Assembly (NCBI GenBank): GCA_007844125.1
Contig: CM017567.1
Span: 297,511 to 361,510, forward strand
Direction: 5' to 3'
From: Sinonovacula constricta
Lineage: Eukaryota; Mollusca; Bivalvia; Cardiida; Solecurtidae
DNA length: 64,000 bases
Position numbers and translations under genes: made by a program. The notes below the pieces were generated by a model. It was not told where the DNA came from. It did not search any database and was given only the letters and a program-made list of their open reading frames with translations. Positions 12,831 through 22,839 of this stretch are shown one piece after another; within the stretch, counting starts at the first letter, position 1; the number at the start of each line of letters is the position of its first letter.

Positions 12831-14560
12831 AAGTGTAATCATACCTTACTCGCTTAAAAACTATATATCGAACATTGGCACTAATAGTACAATAGATTTA
12901 CGCTATGCTACAAGTGAGACGAAGTGAATTATTTGTTTGTTGTCGCTTTGCTTATTAATGTTGTATCAATCATAAAGAAATAATGCATCACCAATGTGTA
13001 TTAATGTATGGTTGTATATACTTTCATTTTACATGTATGTTTGTATAAAAATAACCCATGTGGGCAATCGGCTTTGACGTTATAATGTCTATAAAAATCC
13101 ATTTTAAAGCACAACCAAGATATTTATCTACAAATAACGAAAATAAAATGCACATGTAAATACCTTGTTTTAACGCATAGGCGTGTGCCCTCTTTCCACT
13201 CACCTGCTTCCTGATGCCCAGAGTTGGTTCAGATTGTAAACGTTAGGATAAATGATTCCATTATCATGTTATGTCACAGTCACAAAAGTATTACCAAAAC
13301 AAATTACATATCAATCAGTTGGGCAAATATGCTATTACATTATTACCATTAGTAACACTTCATTTTATTCATTCTGTTTATGTAGTATTGCTATGCATCG
13401 GAATCATATCTTATGTGTGTCTCTACATAATTTTGGTTTATAATATTGTTTTTCAATACATAAAGTAAAACACTGTTCTATGTTTTCCTGTAAACATTAT
13501 TTTGATTAGTAAAAATGCAGTGAATACACTCTTAACGGCGTACTTTATAGATGAATACAAGAACCAGCTAATCATCGACCACAAGAAAAACACCTTTATT
13601 CTGTAACTCTAACTGCATTCAACATTAACTAAAATCTCGTTTCTTAATATAATCTTTTTGTACCCCCAATAGACAGGTATATGTAAATAGATAGATATAT
13701 AGTTGAGTCCTTGATCATGCTCAGTGTCAAATGCGCATGAATGGTTAACACTGCATGACCTTGAAATGTTTGTGAATAGCAACGGTTGCTTATTAACGTG
13801 CTTTAGTTTCTTTATCTAAGTACATACTTGGAAATAACGATAAAATAAGTAGACATTATGCAGGAGAGAAAGATAGAAGTTCTCTCATTGTTATAGTGGC
13901 AGTAGTAGTAGGCATTGCAATAAGTAAGGGCGAAAGTTCTTAAGTTAGTTATCGTACTAAACACGTCCGTTGTGATACTTGGATTTCTTGGACTTCTTGG
14001 ACTTATGGAATTTTGTCAGGAAGTCGTTTTGTTCGTTTAGCCATTCCTGTTTCTAGTGAACGTAAAGTGAGTCGATATTACTCACGAGAATTGACTCCAA
14101 TTTATTCCATACGTGAAGTGACTTCACTGACTACATACTTTAGCAACTGTTATACCATATATGGAGCATATTCCACATATTCCGCGATTGTCCACCTGTT
14201 TGAAAATGTAATATGTGAATTCGTTGATACGTTCCTGTAGCCTGTTTTATTTGCGAAACATGTAGCTTTAGTTATTTAGTTATATGATATATAGCTCCTT
14301 TACATCAATAATTTGTTAGTGCAGTGTATGAACCTGTTAGATATGTGCTTATAATCCGTCTGAATTGTGAGATACATGTAATTAATAAGATTGGTTGACA
14401 GGTCCGTGAAATCTATATGTACCTGTAATCTGTACTCCTTTGCGACATGTACCTGTTGCACGTAAGACTATACAATGTATAAGAATAGTTTATGATTTTG
14501 TAAGATATGTACCTATAGAACGTGAGATTGTTGGATATATATATATATATGTGTTTTTTT
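12831..14560. other. Gene-free stretch, partly degenerate ~40-bp repeats
   Basis: No supported gene. From about 14250 to 14540 (resuming after the SINE at 14760-14880) variants of GAGATATGTACCTGTTA recur at irregular intervals of about 40-60 bases, suggesting a decayed minisatellite interrupted by the SINE copy. The 75-codon frame at 14013-14240 has no domain. Confidence 0.4.
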
Positions 14561-14564
14561 TGTT

Positions 14565-14755
14565 ACGTCGCAACGAAACACGTTGAGTCATATTGAAGAC
14601 GTCCAGCTAATTATTAGTGAAGGAAGATCCCAGACTTAATTTCGTATAGAACCACTGAAACCGAAGATTAGCAGGATTACCTCCCCACATAAAATTTATT
14701 GCCCCTAAGCGAGACTCAAACATACGCGGTGCGTGGATGAGGAGTTACATATGTA
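14565..14755 (-). mobile_element. tRNA-derived SINE, degenerate copy
   Basis: In minus orientation it retains the family body (plus-strand GACGTCCAGCTAATTATTAGTGAAGGAAG and CCCCTAAGCGAGACTCAAAC, where the B-box would lie) and the head marker GAGGAGTTACA. It is more diverged than the copies at 34.9 and 37.5 kb. It appears to interrupt the ATGTACCTGT repeat region. Confidence 0.55.
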
Positions 14756-16390
14756 TTCGTAGTAAGTGAGTTGGAAGGACATGTATTTTAAGTTAGCGAA
14801 ATTTGAGATACGTAACTGTTACATGTACGATTGAGTGTTATATACCTGCAGTTTGGGATATGTACAGATAGTACACTTACTTTAGATTGTGCAATATAAC
14901 CATACATAACTTTAAATGGATAAATTTGCATAAAGAAAGCACCAGCTTAGAAACATTACACAACATAAAGCCTGTGTATGTGTTTTTTCATTTGCCTGTA
15001 AATTTGTTTATCTTCTGATTATAACATTTTAAACCACTGGCCGTTTAAATGGTCCACAAACAAATTAAGAAATATAAATGGACTTCAAAAACATGATACT
15101 TCTACGTAATTAGCAACCGCTAACGAGTTCTCTTTTTATCTCAGCCCTCCCATCTTGAACCCGGGCCATGCGTTCCCTATAGAGGCAGCACTGCATTCGA
15201 ACGCCTCATGCACATGACGAAATAGTCAAAAGGCATCTAGCATATATTAAAATGGAAAAAAGTTATCTGACGAACGGCAATGGCACACAGAGCACGTTAA
15301 CTTAATATGAGCTGAAAGTATGATCAAACAATGAGCCTTCACGTGTACACGTGTACAAGTTATGCTGCACCATTTGCATTACAAATTGTCTAAATGAATA
15401 GAATCATGTAATTACACAGACATTTTTTATGAAACGTATTTAAGAAATGTTAAACGAATAATAAAGTAATCGGACGGCACTGCTAACAGGTGAGAATAAA
15501 TCTGATTTAACCACGTTGTTCAAAGTTGCCCGAATCGATATGTAAATTTACATTGGTAAAAAGTTGAAGTGGTACAAATCTTACATTTAATAATAACTAT
15601 TACCTAGGCCATTCTTTACGAAATAGACTTGTCTGGACACGGCTTAGGAGTTATGTGAAACTTATTATATGTGTAACTCTGAAACCTAATTACACACTAT
15701 TACACATATTAAATCTCAAAGTGTCAGTATTAACCTTCGGTGTTGCTTTACCTTAAACCTAATTAGACCCTATTACACATATTAAATCTCAAAGTGTCAG
15801 TATTAACCTCAAACATTATGCATTATGTTAATGCATGAATGCAAGAAGAACAAATGGTTTTAATATGTATTTATAGATTTTCAAAAAGCCTCACTGACGA
15901 GTGCAAACAGCATGTGAATTAGCATAACATTTGAGGTATGGTTAATGGTATTGCTTGTAATAACGACATATCAAATGATGAAACATACGATTTAATTTAG
16001 AAGCCAGTAAGCCATGAGATCATTATAAAGTTATTGTGGTGGCACGGACAGGAACCTTAAAGCACAATAGTTTGATATTAATCAGCAAGCCGTGTTGGCA
16101 AACAGGTAAGGCTATTGACTTTTAAATGTTAAAAACTCTTTGTATGTGATATCTGTACAATGAATGGGAGGTATTGTTTAACCATACAATACTCAGATGT
16201 AAGATAAGAAATAAAAAAACTGTGAGTAGCAGTTGTGTAGTGTTTGTTAAATGACATACGACAATTGTGTACCAAGGCTATAAATAGTCTGAAAAGGAAC
16301 AGACGAAATTTGTGATTCGTCGAAGGTGCTGAAAAAGCCAGGGACATCACACAGGACTGAGCTGATGGATATTTAGTTTCCAAATCGAGT
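14756..16390. other. Gene-free stretch with one short tandem duplication
   Basis: No supported gene. A segment containing CACATATTAAATCTCAAAGTGTCAGTATTAACCT occurs twice in direct orientation at about 15684-15740 and 15757-15812. Confidence 0.55.
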
Positions 16391-16391
16391 A

Positions 16392-17003
16392 ATGAAAGTA
16401 AAAAGGAAGTCAAATATTACGTTGATTCTGGAGCATGTGTTAGCATGTCAGATTCAGAAAAGAAGAACATTTTACACTTTGGGACAAAATGATAGGAATG
16501 GACAATTTGTAGACAAACTACTAGACACAGAACAAAAAGCAGATGGTGAGCTTTCAGAAGACACACATCCTGTAGATACTTTGGATCGGAAAGACGATGT
16601 GCAACACCGTTTCAACAAGCAAACGTGGGGAAAGAAGTTAATATTGTTTGTAGATGACACACAATGGTACGATTTAAAAGCAGCATTCGCTCAGTGTTCG
16701 TCTGTACTCAGTAGAATGTTTGAAGAAGGTCCGCTCGACACACTGGAAATACCAGACACGACGGTCGGCTCAATGGTGGAATTTGTTTGCTGACTTTATC
16801 CAAACATTCGCAAAGCTCTGGCAATAGAGCACTTTCACCCAGTGTTGGAGTTGGCTGTAAGATACCAAGTACAAAACTGCCAAAACCTAGTGAAGCAATC
16901 CCCGTGTGGGGATTTGCTAATACTTCTGATGACATGTCGTCAGTCCGGGCTTGAAGATTTGGAAGACCAATGTCAAAATGCGCGCGTGACGTGCCTGGGC
17001 TAG
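16392..17003 (+). pseudogene. BTB/POZ-domain pseudogene with one in-frame TGA
   Basis: One frame is open from 16392 to a TGA at 16791 and then again to a TAG at 17001. The translation around 16635-16950 matches a BTB/POZ fold: LILFVDDTQWYDLKAAFAQC, then SSVLSRMFEEGPLDTLEIPD, then VEFVC, stop, LYPNIRKALAIEHFHPVLEL and AVRYQVQNCQNLV. The last parts are typical of the F-x2-YPN strand and the LxLAxxYQ helix. BTB domains mediate dimerisation and Cullin-3 binding. The 75 residues before the domain are polar and unrecognised. A single TGA in otherwise good sequence suggests a recent pseudogene, retrocopy or base error. It ends about 55 bp upstream of the CRE/TATA block that starts the THAP locus. 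Confidence 0.65.
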
Positions 17004-17058
17004 AAACTGTCGATCTACACGGAAATCATAGACATATAATAACGGGACCGCTGACTCG

Positions 17059-17089
17059 TGACGTCACGCTATATACTCTATATAAATAG
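17059..17089 (+). promoter_or_regulatory. CRE plus TATA box, promoter-like
   Basis: A perfect cAMP-response palindrome TGACGTCA lies at 17059-17066, and a strong TATA box TATATAAATAG at 17079-17089. Transcription would start near 17110-17115, about 90 bases before the ATG (17201) of the THAP-like exon. The distance and order fit a pol II core promoter. The function is inferred from motif spacing alone. Confidence 0.5.
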
Positions 17090-17200
17090 GTTGAATCCGT
17101 CGCAGTGCCATCACCGGGAGTCATAGAAAACTTCCGGTGTAAACTAAAACAATAGATGGAAAGCTGAAAACTGTGTTAACATTAATGAAAAAACGCGTAA

Positions 17201-17363
17201 ATGTCGTGTTAATGGGCGTACAAAGATGTGAAATTATATCTTCCAAAGGGTTTTACCAAACAAGAGTGGAGGGACACTATTTCCTGTTTATAGTCGTTCA
17301 GATTTTAGAGTTAATCCAAACACGAAGCACATCTGCCCCGCCCACCTTGAACCTTCTGCCATG
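17201..17363 (+). pseudogene. THAP zinc-finger domain exon, frame-disrupted
   Basis: Read across three frames, this exon carries the parts of a THAP (C2CH) DNA-binding domain in order. They are ATG with MSC at 17201, VNGR (usual second Cys replaced by Arg), KDVKLYLPKGFTKQEWRDTI with the conserved P and W, and DFRVNPNTKHICPAHLEPSA with the final C-x2-H. About 10 extra bases near 17285-17295 separate the EWRDTIS and RSDF parts, and a second indel lies near 17210. The exon ends at ATG|GTATGT (17363/17364), a good donor in phase 0. THAP domains occur in P-element-type transposases and in host factors. Either this is a pseudogene or the assembly has indel errors. Confidence 0.55.
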
Positions 17364-18157
17364 GTATGTTATTTCGTTGGTTTTTGTTTTTAATCTGAAT
17401 ATTATGGTTTATCGTTATATATAATCAGTCATATTACGTTAATTTTCCTGCTAAGTAGATGGCTAAACCGAAAATCAGCACGTCAATAGCAGCTGCCAGA
17501 AAACCTGGTTCTACTTTCGGTTTCCATTGCAATAAATAGTAACTGTTCAGTTTAAACTTCTGGATTAGATTATCTTTAACAACAAATCATGTCTGAAACT
17601 TATAGAAGTGTATTTCTTTGTACATATATATTCTTTATTTTCTATGGAAAAAACATTTTGCTTTATTTTTTACTTTGCAGCCTGAAGCAGACAGAAGTGG
17701 TGGGGTCTAATCTGTTATTATTTATCATTTATGAAATAGAACCTTTTATAGAATCAAACCTACCACTTACCGTAACTCATATTTTTAATGAACAATTTGA
17801 AACAAATATAGCGCTGCCTTTTCTGTGGTTTTATGCCATAAACACCTGACATATCAATTAAACCCAATTATTTTATTCTGAGACTAGTATTGTATAACCA
17901 TCAGTTTGAATGTTGTCAAGAAATTGAACGTCCAAATGCATGTACCACTGTTTAAGGTCACATCTTAGGATCAAGCTTTTAACTTTGAGCGCCCTTTTTC
18001 TGGGGTGGATGTGCTAGACACAAATATAGCAATACTTTCCTTGACTTACTCACAACAACATTCAATTTTAGGTTATAATTGTAGTATATATGTGCCTCAT
18101 TTATGTATTTGTTTTACATAATATGCAATTTTATTTACAGTGCCATTTTATTTACAG

Positions 18158-18231
18158 TGCCTGCAAAATGAATTCCTTCCACACTTGAACACATGGTTAG
18201 AGGGTGCCAAGCCACCCAAGGCATTTTCAAG
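18158..18231 (+). CDS. Candidate internal exon downstream of the THAP exon
   Basis: A polypyrimidine-rich acceptor (TTTTATTTACAG) precedes 18158 and a donor AAG|GTAATT follows 18231. Only phase 0 is open, giving 24 codons beginning CLQNEFLPHLNTWLEGAKPP. Phase 0 matches the donor phase of the THAP exon at 17363. The product is not recognised. The evidence is splice sites, phase agreement with both neighbours and protein-like composition. Confidence 0.4.
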
Positions 18232-18384
18232 GTAATTCAGACAAATCTATACCTTAAATAATTTACCTCATTAAAATTTATTTTGAGACAGCTAATCTGT
18301 ATTTTACTGAACCCTGTGCATACATTTTTTATGATTTTTTCGTTGTTGTTTTTGTCACATTGCACTGAAATAGTTATGGTTACA

Positions 18385-18535
18385 CTAGTAAGCTTGTTAA
18401 TGGTGAAGGAAAACCCTAGATTTATGTTTGGGCAGAACCACCAGCAAACAGCAGGTTAGCTGGAAAAGCTTCCCACCCGATAGTTCTTGTCCTGACCAGG
18501 ACCCAAACCCATGCATTGAAGTACTATAAGAGGTA
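18385..18535 (-). mobile_element. tRNA-derived SINE, degenerate copy inside the intron
   Basis: Plus-strand text GGTGAAGGAAAACCCTAGAT, CAGAACCACCAGCAAACAGC and AGGTTAGCTGGAAAAGCTTCCCA follows the reverse complement of the family body, and CAGGACCCAAACCC sits where the B-box is. It lies between the two candidate exons at 18158-18231 and 18762-18850. Confidence 0.5.
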
Positions 18536-18761
18536 ATATGGTTTACTTAAAATACTACCGTGTACATGTATTTTAATGTCATGTGCTGTGTCTATCAATT
18601 TTGTCTTCCTAATATCTGACATTAAATATAAGCATTATTTTTTCAATCTTGGCATGTAAAAAAACTTTAAAAAGAGAAAGTGTATAAAATAATGTTATGA
18701 ATTCATATTTTTATAATACTTGAAGCCTTCACAGTCTTCTGTCTCACTCCTCTACTTTCAG

Positions 18762-18850
18762 ACCTTTTGCCAAATCTTGTGAAACAGCTTTTTCGGTCCA
18801 CATAAAAGCATTTTGTTTTGACAGATCGAACCTACTACCAAGAGGTTCAG
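18762..18850 (+). CDS. Candidate internal exon, in phase with 18158-18231
   Basis: The acceptor is CTCTACTTTCAG and the donor TCAG|GTAATG. It completes the split AG|A codon of the preceding exon and reads 29 open codons starting PFAKSCETAFSVHIKAFCFD. Three independent constraints (acceptor, donor, phase carry-over) agree, so a spliced gene is plausible. No family was recognised. The intron between the two exons is 530 bp. Confidence 0.4.
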
Positions 18851-19502
18851 GTAATGCAGAGCATCATCTGAATGTAAAATTCTCACATATTAAACATTAA
18901 CACACCTACTGGGAATTTCTTGGTTAAATAAATACCATTTTACTAAAAAAAGTATGTATATACTGTCAGATTAGACAATTATACGTGTATTCAAAGTTAG
19001 TCAGTAGGTAATACAATTTTTATACCACTTTGCTAGGAAATGGCACAGAATAACTTTTTTTCAAAGTCAACTTTCGAAATTTCTATTATATAATAATTAT
19101 ATATATTATATTGATAAAAACATCAGATGTTTATATATTAAAGGTGGTAACTGACTTTGTCTAAATAAAATACATATATGTCACCCACTGTTTTAAAAAT
19201 GTTGGCACATTCTTTTGCATAAACTCACTATTTAGTCCAAGTAAGGACAAATTTTGAAACTGCCTTAGTTTTTAGTAAATGCAGTCTCTAAGGTAGAAAA
19301 TGCATTTTTAAAATAAGTGGGGTGTTGTCCTTCACTTTTCACTTGGCTAGAGGACATCAGTAATCTTCAACATCATGGATATTTTCAGTATACAATAATT
19401 TATCTGGTTGTTTGAGAAAAACAAAAGTCTAAACTTTTGGAAACCACCATTAATTGTATTGTAAAAGATTTTAATAACAATAAACCGTGATAATAATTAT
19501 AG

Positions 19503-19597
19503 GTAGGATTCACCCTGCAAAGATTTTTGTGTGTGACAACTTTCGCATACATCTAGGATACAACGAGGGCACCCCAGTCGGCCCTTTTGCCGATTGA
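19503..19597 (+). CDS. Candidate exon running into a dispersed repeat
   Basis: After the acceptor-like ATTATAG the phase left by the 18850 donor gives an open frame starting GRIHPAKIFVCDNFRIHLGY. It then enters the dispersed repeat of 19550-19745 and meets a TGA at 19595. The acceptor lacks a clear pyrimidine tract, so support is weaker than for the two exons before it. If real, the repeat supplies the C-terminus and the stop. Confidence 0.25.
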
Positions 19598-19750
19598 CCG
19601 TTCCAAGGCGGTAACTGATGTTTTTTCTTTATGTGTGTTATGTCTTGTCTCTGCTGCGTTTTTGTTACATTTACATTTACCTTGTTTGCCTTTGTCTACT
19701 GGTAGATAAAATTTAAATATCTGTGAAAATTTTGATAGGACCATTTCTTA
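19545..19750 (+). repeat. Dispersed repeat family, core GACCGTTCCAAGGCGGTAAC
   Basis: This segment is similar to parts of both arms of the large inverted repeat at 56.8-62.8 kb (core at 58068-58087 and, inverted, 61710-61730) and to shorter pieces near 33210 and 53895. Shared text includes CCTTTTGCCGATTGACCG, TTCCAAGGCGGTAACTG and TTTAAATATCTGTGAAAATT. The minus-strand 63-codon frame inside it is not supported as a gene. Confidence 0.6.
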
Positions 19751-21419
19751 TTTACCTATTTAATATCTTATTAATTTTATCTAATTTTGTATGTTTTGTT
19801 TTACATTACTATTGTTGAATGAATAATAAATGTATTTGTCCAGACTAGAAATGGAACCACATAGGTTAGGCGGGTTACTGCAACTTTTCATATAAAGCTG
19901 AAACCTGTATAGCATACTTTTATTTTTTCAGTTATCATGACATGAACCATTTATCCAGAGACAGTAAGCCTTTACATTCAACACCATGTGCCAGCCAACA
20001 GAAGCACAGCTGTTAGGAAGGCAGAGAGGAAATATCAGTTATTTGCAGTCCTTTGAAAAAGATTAAATATTATTAAAAGATTTTGAATTTTCAGTCTATT
20101 TCGGTATTGCTTTCTTAGTGGTCGACCATTTCTTAAATTTTACTTTTCATAAAACTGTTTTAACACACCACAAGGCAGAATTATGTTAAATATTGTTTAT
20201 TTCTTCATATAATCAACAAAATAATTTGACAGTAATAAAACATCAGCATAGCAGAAGAATCTAATTTACTTACCATATCACATGTTTAAAACTTTAAAAG
20301 AACCACTTTATGGCACATTTATCGAGTGCTTGCACATAGTCAATTTATATCAATGAAATATGTGTTACTATTTTTCATATAATTATTAAGATTTTATGAG
20401 AAACAACTTTAATAAATTATTTGACTTTTATTTCTATTAAAAAACAATGGTGTTGCATAATCATTGTCTGCATATTTAAATTTATATGTATTTGTATTTA
20501 CCTGTCATAAATACATTTTTCATTCCACATTAAAATATTTTCTGCACATTATATATAAAGCTGTGTTCTTGCTTAAATACCTTAACATGAACAAAATGGA
20601 AAAAAGAATAAAATCATAAGTAATACATATTAATTCTTGTTTGTTCTGACAACAATAATTAAAAAGTATGCTAAAAGCCAGTGCAAGTAAGAGTGTCATC
20701 TCTGATGCAAGATTAAATAGTTTTAAACCCTTGAGTAATGTTGAAAGTTTTCACACTGTAAGAAGAAATGTTATAGTATTACAGATACTTTGTCAGTTTT
20801 AAATCATGAACCCAATTATTTCTTATATTAAGTATTAAAGAGTGTTTGAGTTAGGCCTTGGTTCTGTTTTGTTACTTATCCAATGGCTCTTAAATGATTC
20901 AGTTTAGTTTATGAATAAACCTATTGCAACTAAAACATATATCATTTGTTAAATTGGCATGTTGTTATTTTAGCTAATCTTTAGCTAATTGCTTAATGTT
21001 TTAAAAATGCACACTGAATCAGAAAAAAACAAATAAAGCTTTTTTCCCAGTCAATATAAGTGTTAAACTAAAACTATACAGTTTTATTTTTTAATACTTA
21101 AAACATACATGTTTTGTTGTGACTTGTGTAATTCTGAACTTTGTCATGTTTATATTGTCAAAACAACATACAACTATAAAGAAACGTTCTGTCAATAATA
21201 AATAATAAACTTAAATTACTGCATCAAATATACATAACCAATTCAGATAATGGAGTTGCTACATTTACTCAATTTATAATTAGTGTACTAAAATATGTAC
21301 ACCAGGGTTCCCCTGATATGAAATGTTAAAACTATATGTCAGCAGTAGGTAATAAGCTCTGTCAATAATGTAGGATATATATCAAAATTAAACACACACC
21401 AAGAAGACCACACCCTCAA
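19751..21419. other. Gene-free AT-rich stretch
   Basis: No supported exon or element was seen. Composition is strongly AT-rich with long A/T runs, like intron or intergenic DNA of this genome. Confidence 0.5.
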
Positions 21420-21641
21420 TGTTGTTAGTTGTTTTATGTGATTTATTTCTCAACATGTTCTGTTACAATAAAACAATGTTGACATCTAACATCTCAATAG
21501 TAATTTTTAATATTATCTGGAAAAATTCCGGCTCCAAGCTGTGTTTAAGTTCCTTTGTACAAATTGAACGTCTCAGAGCGACAGACACAGGCCAGGCAGC
21601 GATGTCTCTGGGTCAGGAGATTCAACACTGTTGTCATATTC
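21420..21641 (-). CDS. Candidate 3'-terminal exon with polyadenylation signal
   Basis: On the minus strand an acceptor (ATACTGATTTTAG) precedes 21641. The next 22 codons read EYDNSVESPDPETSLPGLCL and then SL, with a TGA at 21575-21573. About 125 bases later an AATAAA lies at 21447-21442. This is what a last coding exon plus 3' UTR would look like. No upstream partner exon was established, and a plus-strand exon candidate lies nearby, so the support is limited. Confidence 0.3.
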
Positions 21642-21871
21642 CTAAAATCAGTATAAAAAGACAATTAGGTACATACTCTATAGGAAACAGTATAATCTAA
21701 TTATACTTGTTTTCAATTATTAATAGTTGATCGTGGTTCTTTTTTCTTTCCAATTTGAGATCCCTTACACGCTTAATCCTTTACACCATCATTCTTTGGG
21801 CAGTCGTCCTCCTGTGTCTCCTAGCAACGACTTATTTATCTTAATTAAATGTTATGTCTTTCTCCGTGCAG

Positions 21872-22017
21872 TTTTGGCACATACAAGCCATAATAAATAC
21901 CACCAGTTACACAGTATTAGCTATGGAAGTATTTATGGAAAAAAGGGCAGCAAAAATTGGTCCTGAATGGGACGTTGTCTATGATTCATTCAGAATTCGG
22001 TTCTTTGTTTACACGGG
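21872..22017 (+). CDS. Candidate coding exon (possibly first exon, ATG at 21923)
   Basis: From the acceptor TCTCCGTGCAG to the donor GG|GTAACG at 22018, one frame is open throughout and protein-like. From the ATG at 21923 it begins MEVFMEKRAAKIGPEWDVVY and continues DSFRIRFFVYTG, ending in phase 2. About 100 bp upstream of the ATG (21810-21823), CCTAGCAACGAC resembles half of an RFX X-box (GTTGCTAGGAGAC on the minus strand). No family was recognised and no next exon was found. Confidence 0.3.
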
Positions 22018-22839
22018 GTAACGATATGTTTACTGCCGATTTATGGAAAACTAAAAGCAGGCAATCAATACACATACAAAGAAGATATTTACCTTCAATC
22101 CATTTTCAATTTAATTCATTTTCCGTGGCCGTTTTTCTTCAAATCTCTGTTTTATTTGTCAGCTTTATGCTATTGTTTTGCATGGGGAAACCCCGACCGG
22201 ATATCTTTCTATGGCTCCCAGTGGTGGCGCTGCGAAATATGAAGATATTCGCGCACCTTGCAGAGTCGGTGTTCCCGTTATTATATGTCTATGCGGAAAT
22301 CGTTATCCCGGGAAAAAAGCAGACTAAAATCAGAAAAAATCAAGAACATAATAACAGAAAGAACAAGTACAAAGCGATATACAAGTTGTTTTAGTTTTGG
22401 CTGAATTGTCTAAACCGTATTGATAAAGAAACTGTAATGTCAGTCTTCTGGGGCAGTTTTAAAACACTTCGACTAAAGTATGACTGCAAACGAAACAACA
22501 CATATATAAATGAAATACAATTACGGTGAAAGAAATTTGCCAAAATGAAAGTACAAATGAGACAGTACACTTTACAAATGAATCTTTTTTCCTTCGATGA
22601 TTTCGCTTTTGTGAGTCTTGAATTGAAAGGGGCATGCTCTTCAAAAGGAGTAGCCGCGAATACTTAGAAATTTCGTTAAAGACGATATAAGGGCATCGTT
22701 TCCATTTTATTAGAACCTCTATCGAGATGATCAAGTCATAAAGACAAAGACAGTGCTAGTGTCTAAAATAAGTGATCCAAGACTTGGTTGCTTAATTGAC
22801 GGCAGTGGCGAAATAAAAGTACAATACATTGCAAAGCTA

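Noticed and set aside
17682..17716. Possible extra exon after TTTACTTTGCAG, coding PEADRSGGV
   Set aside because: It reaches a stop quickly and has no donor in a phase that fits the next exon.
21957..22394. 145-codon plus-strand frame with a hydrophobic segment
   Set aside because: It overlaps the better exon candidate in another frame, has no domain and ends in low-complexity Lys/Asn sequence.
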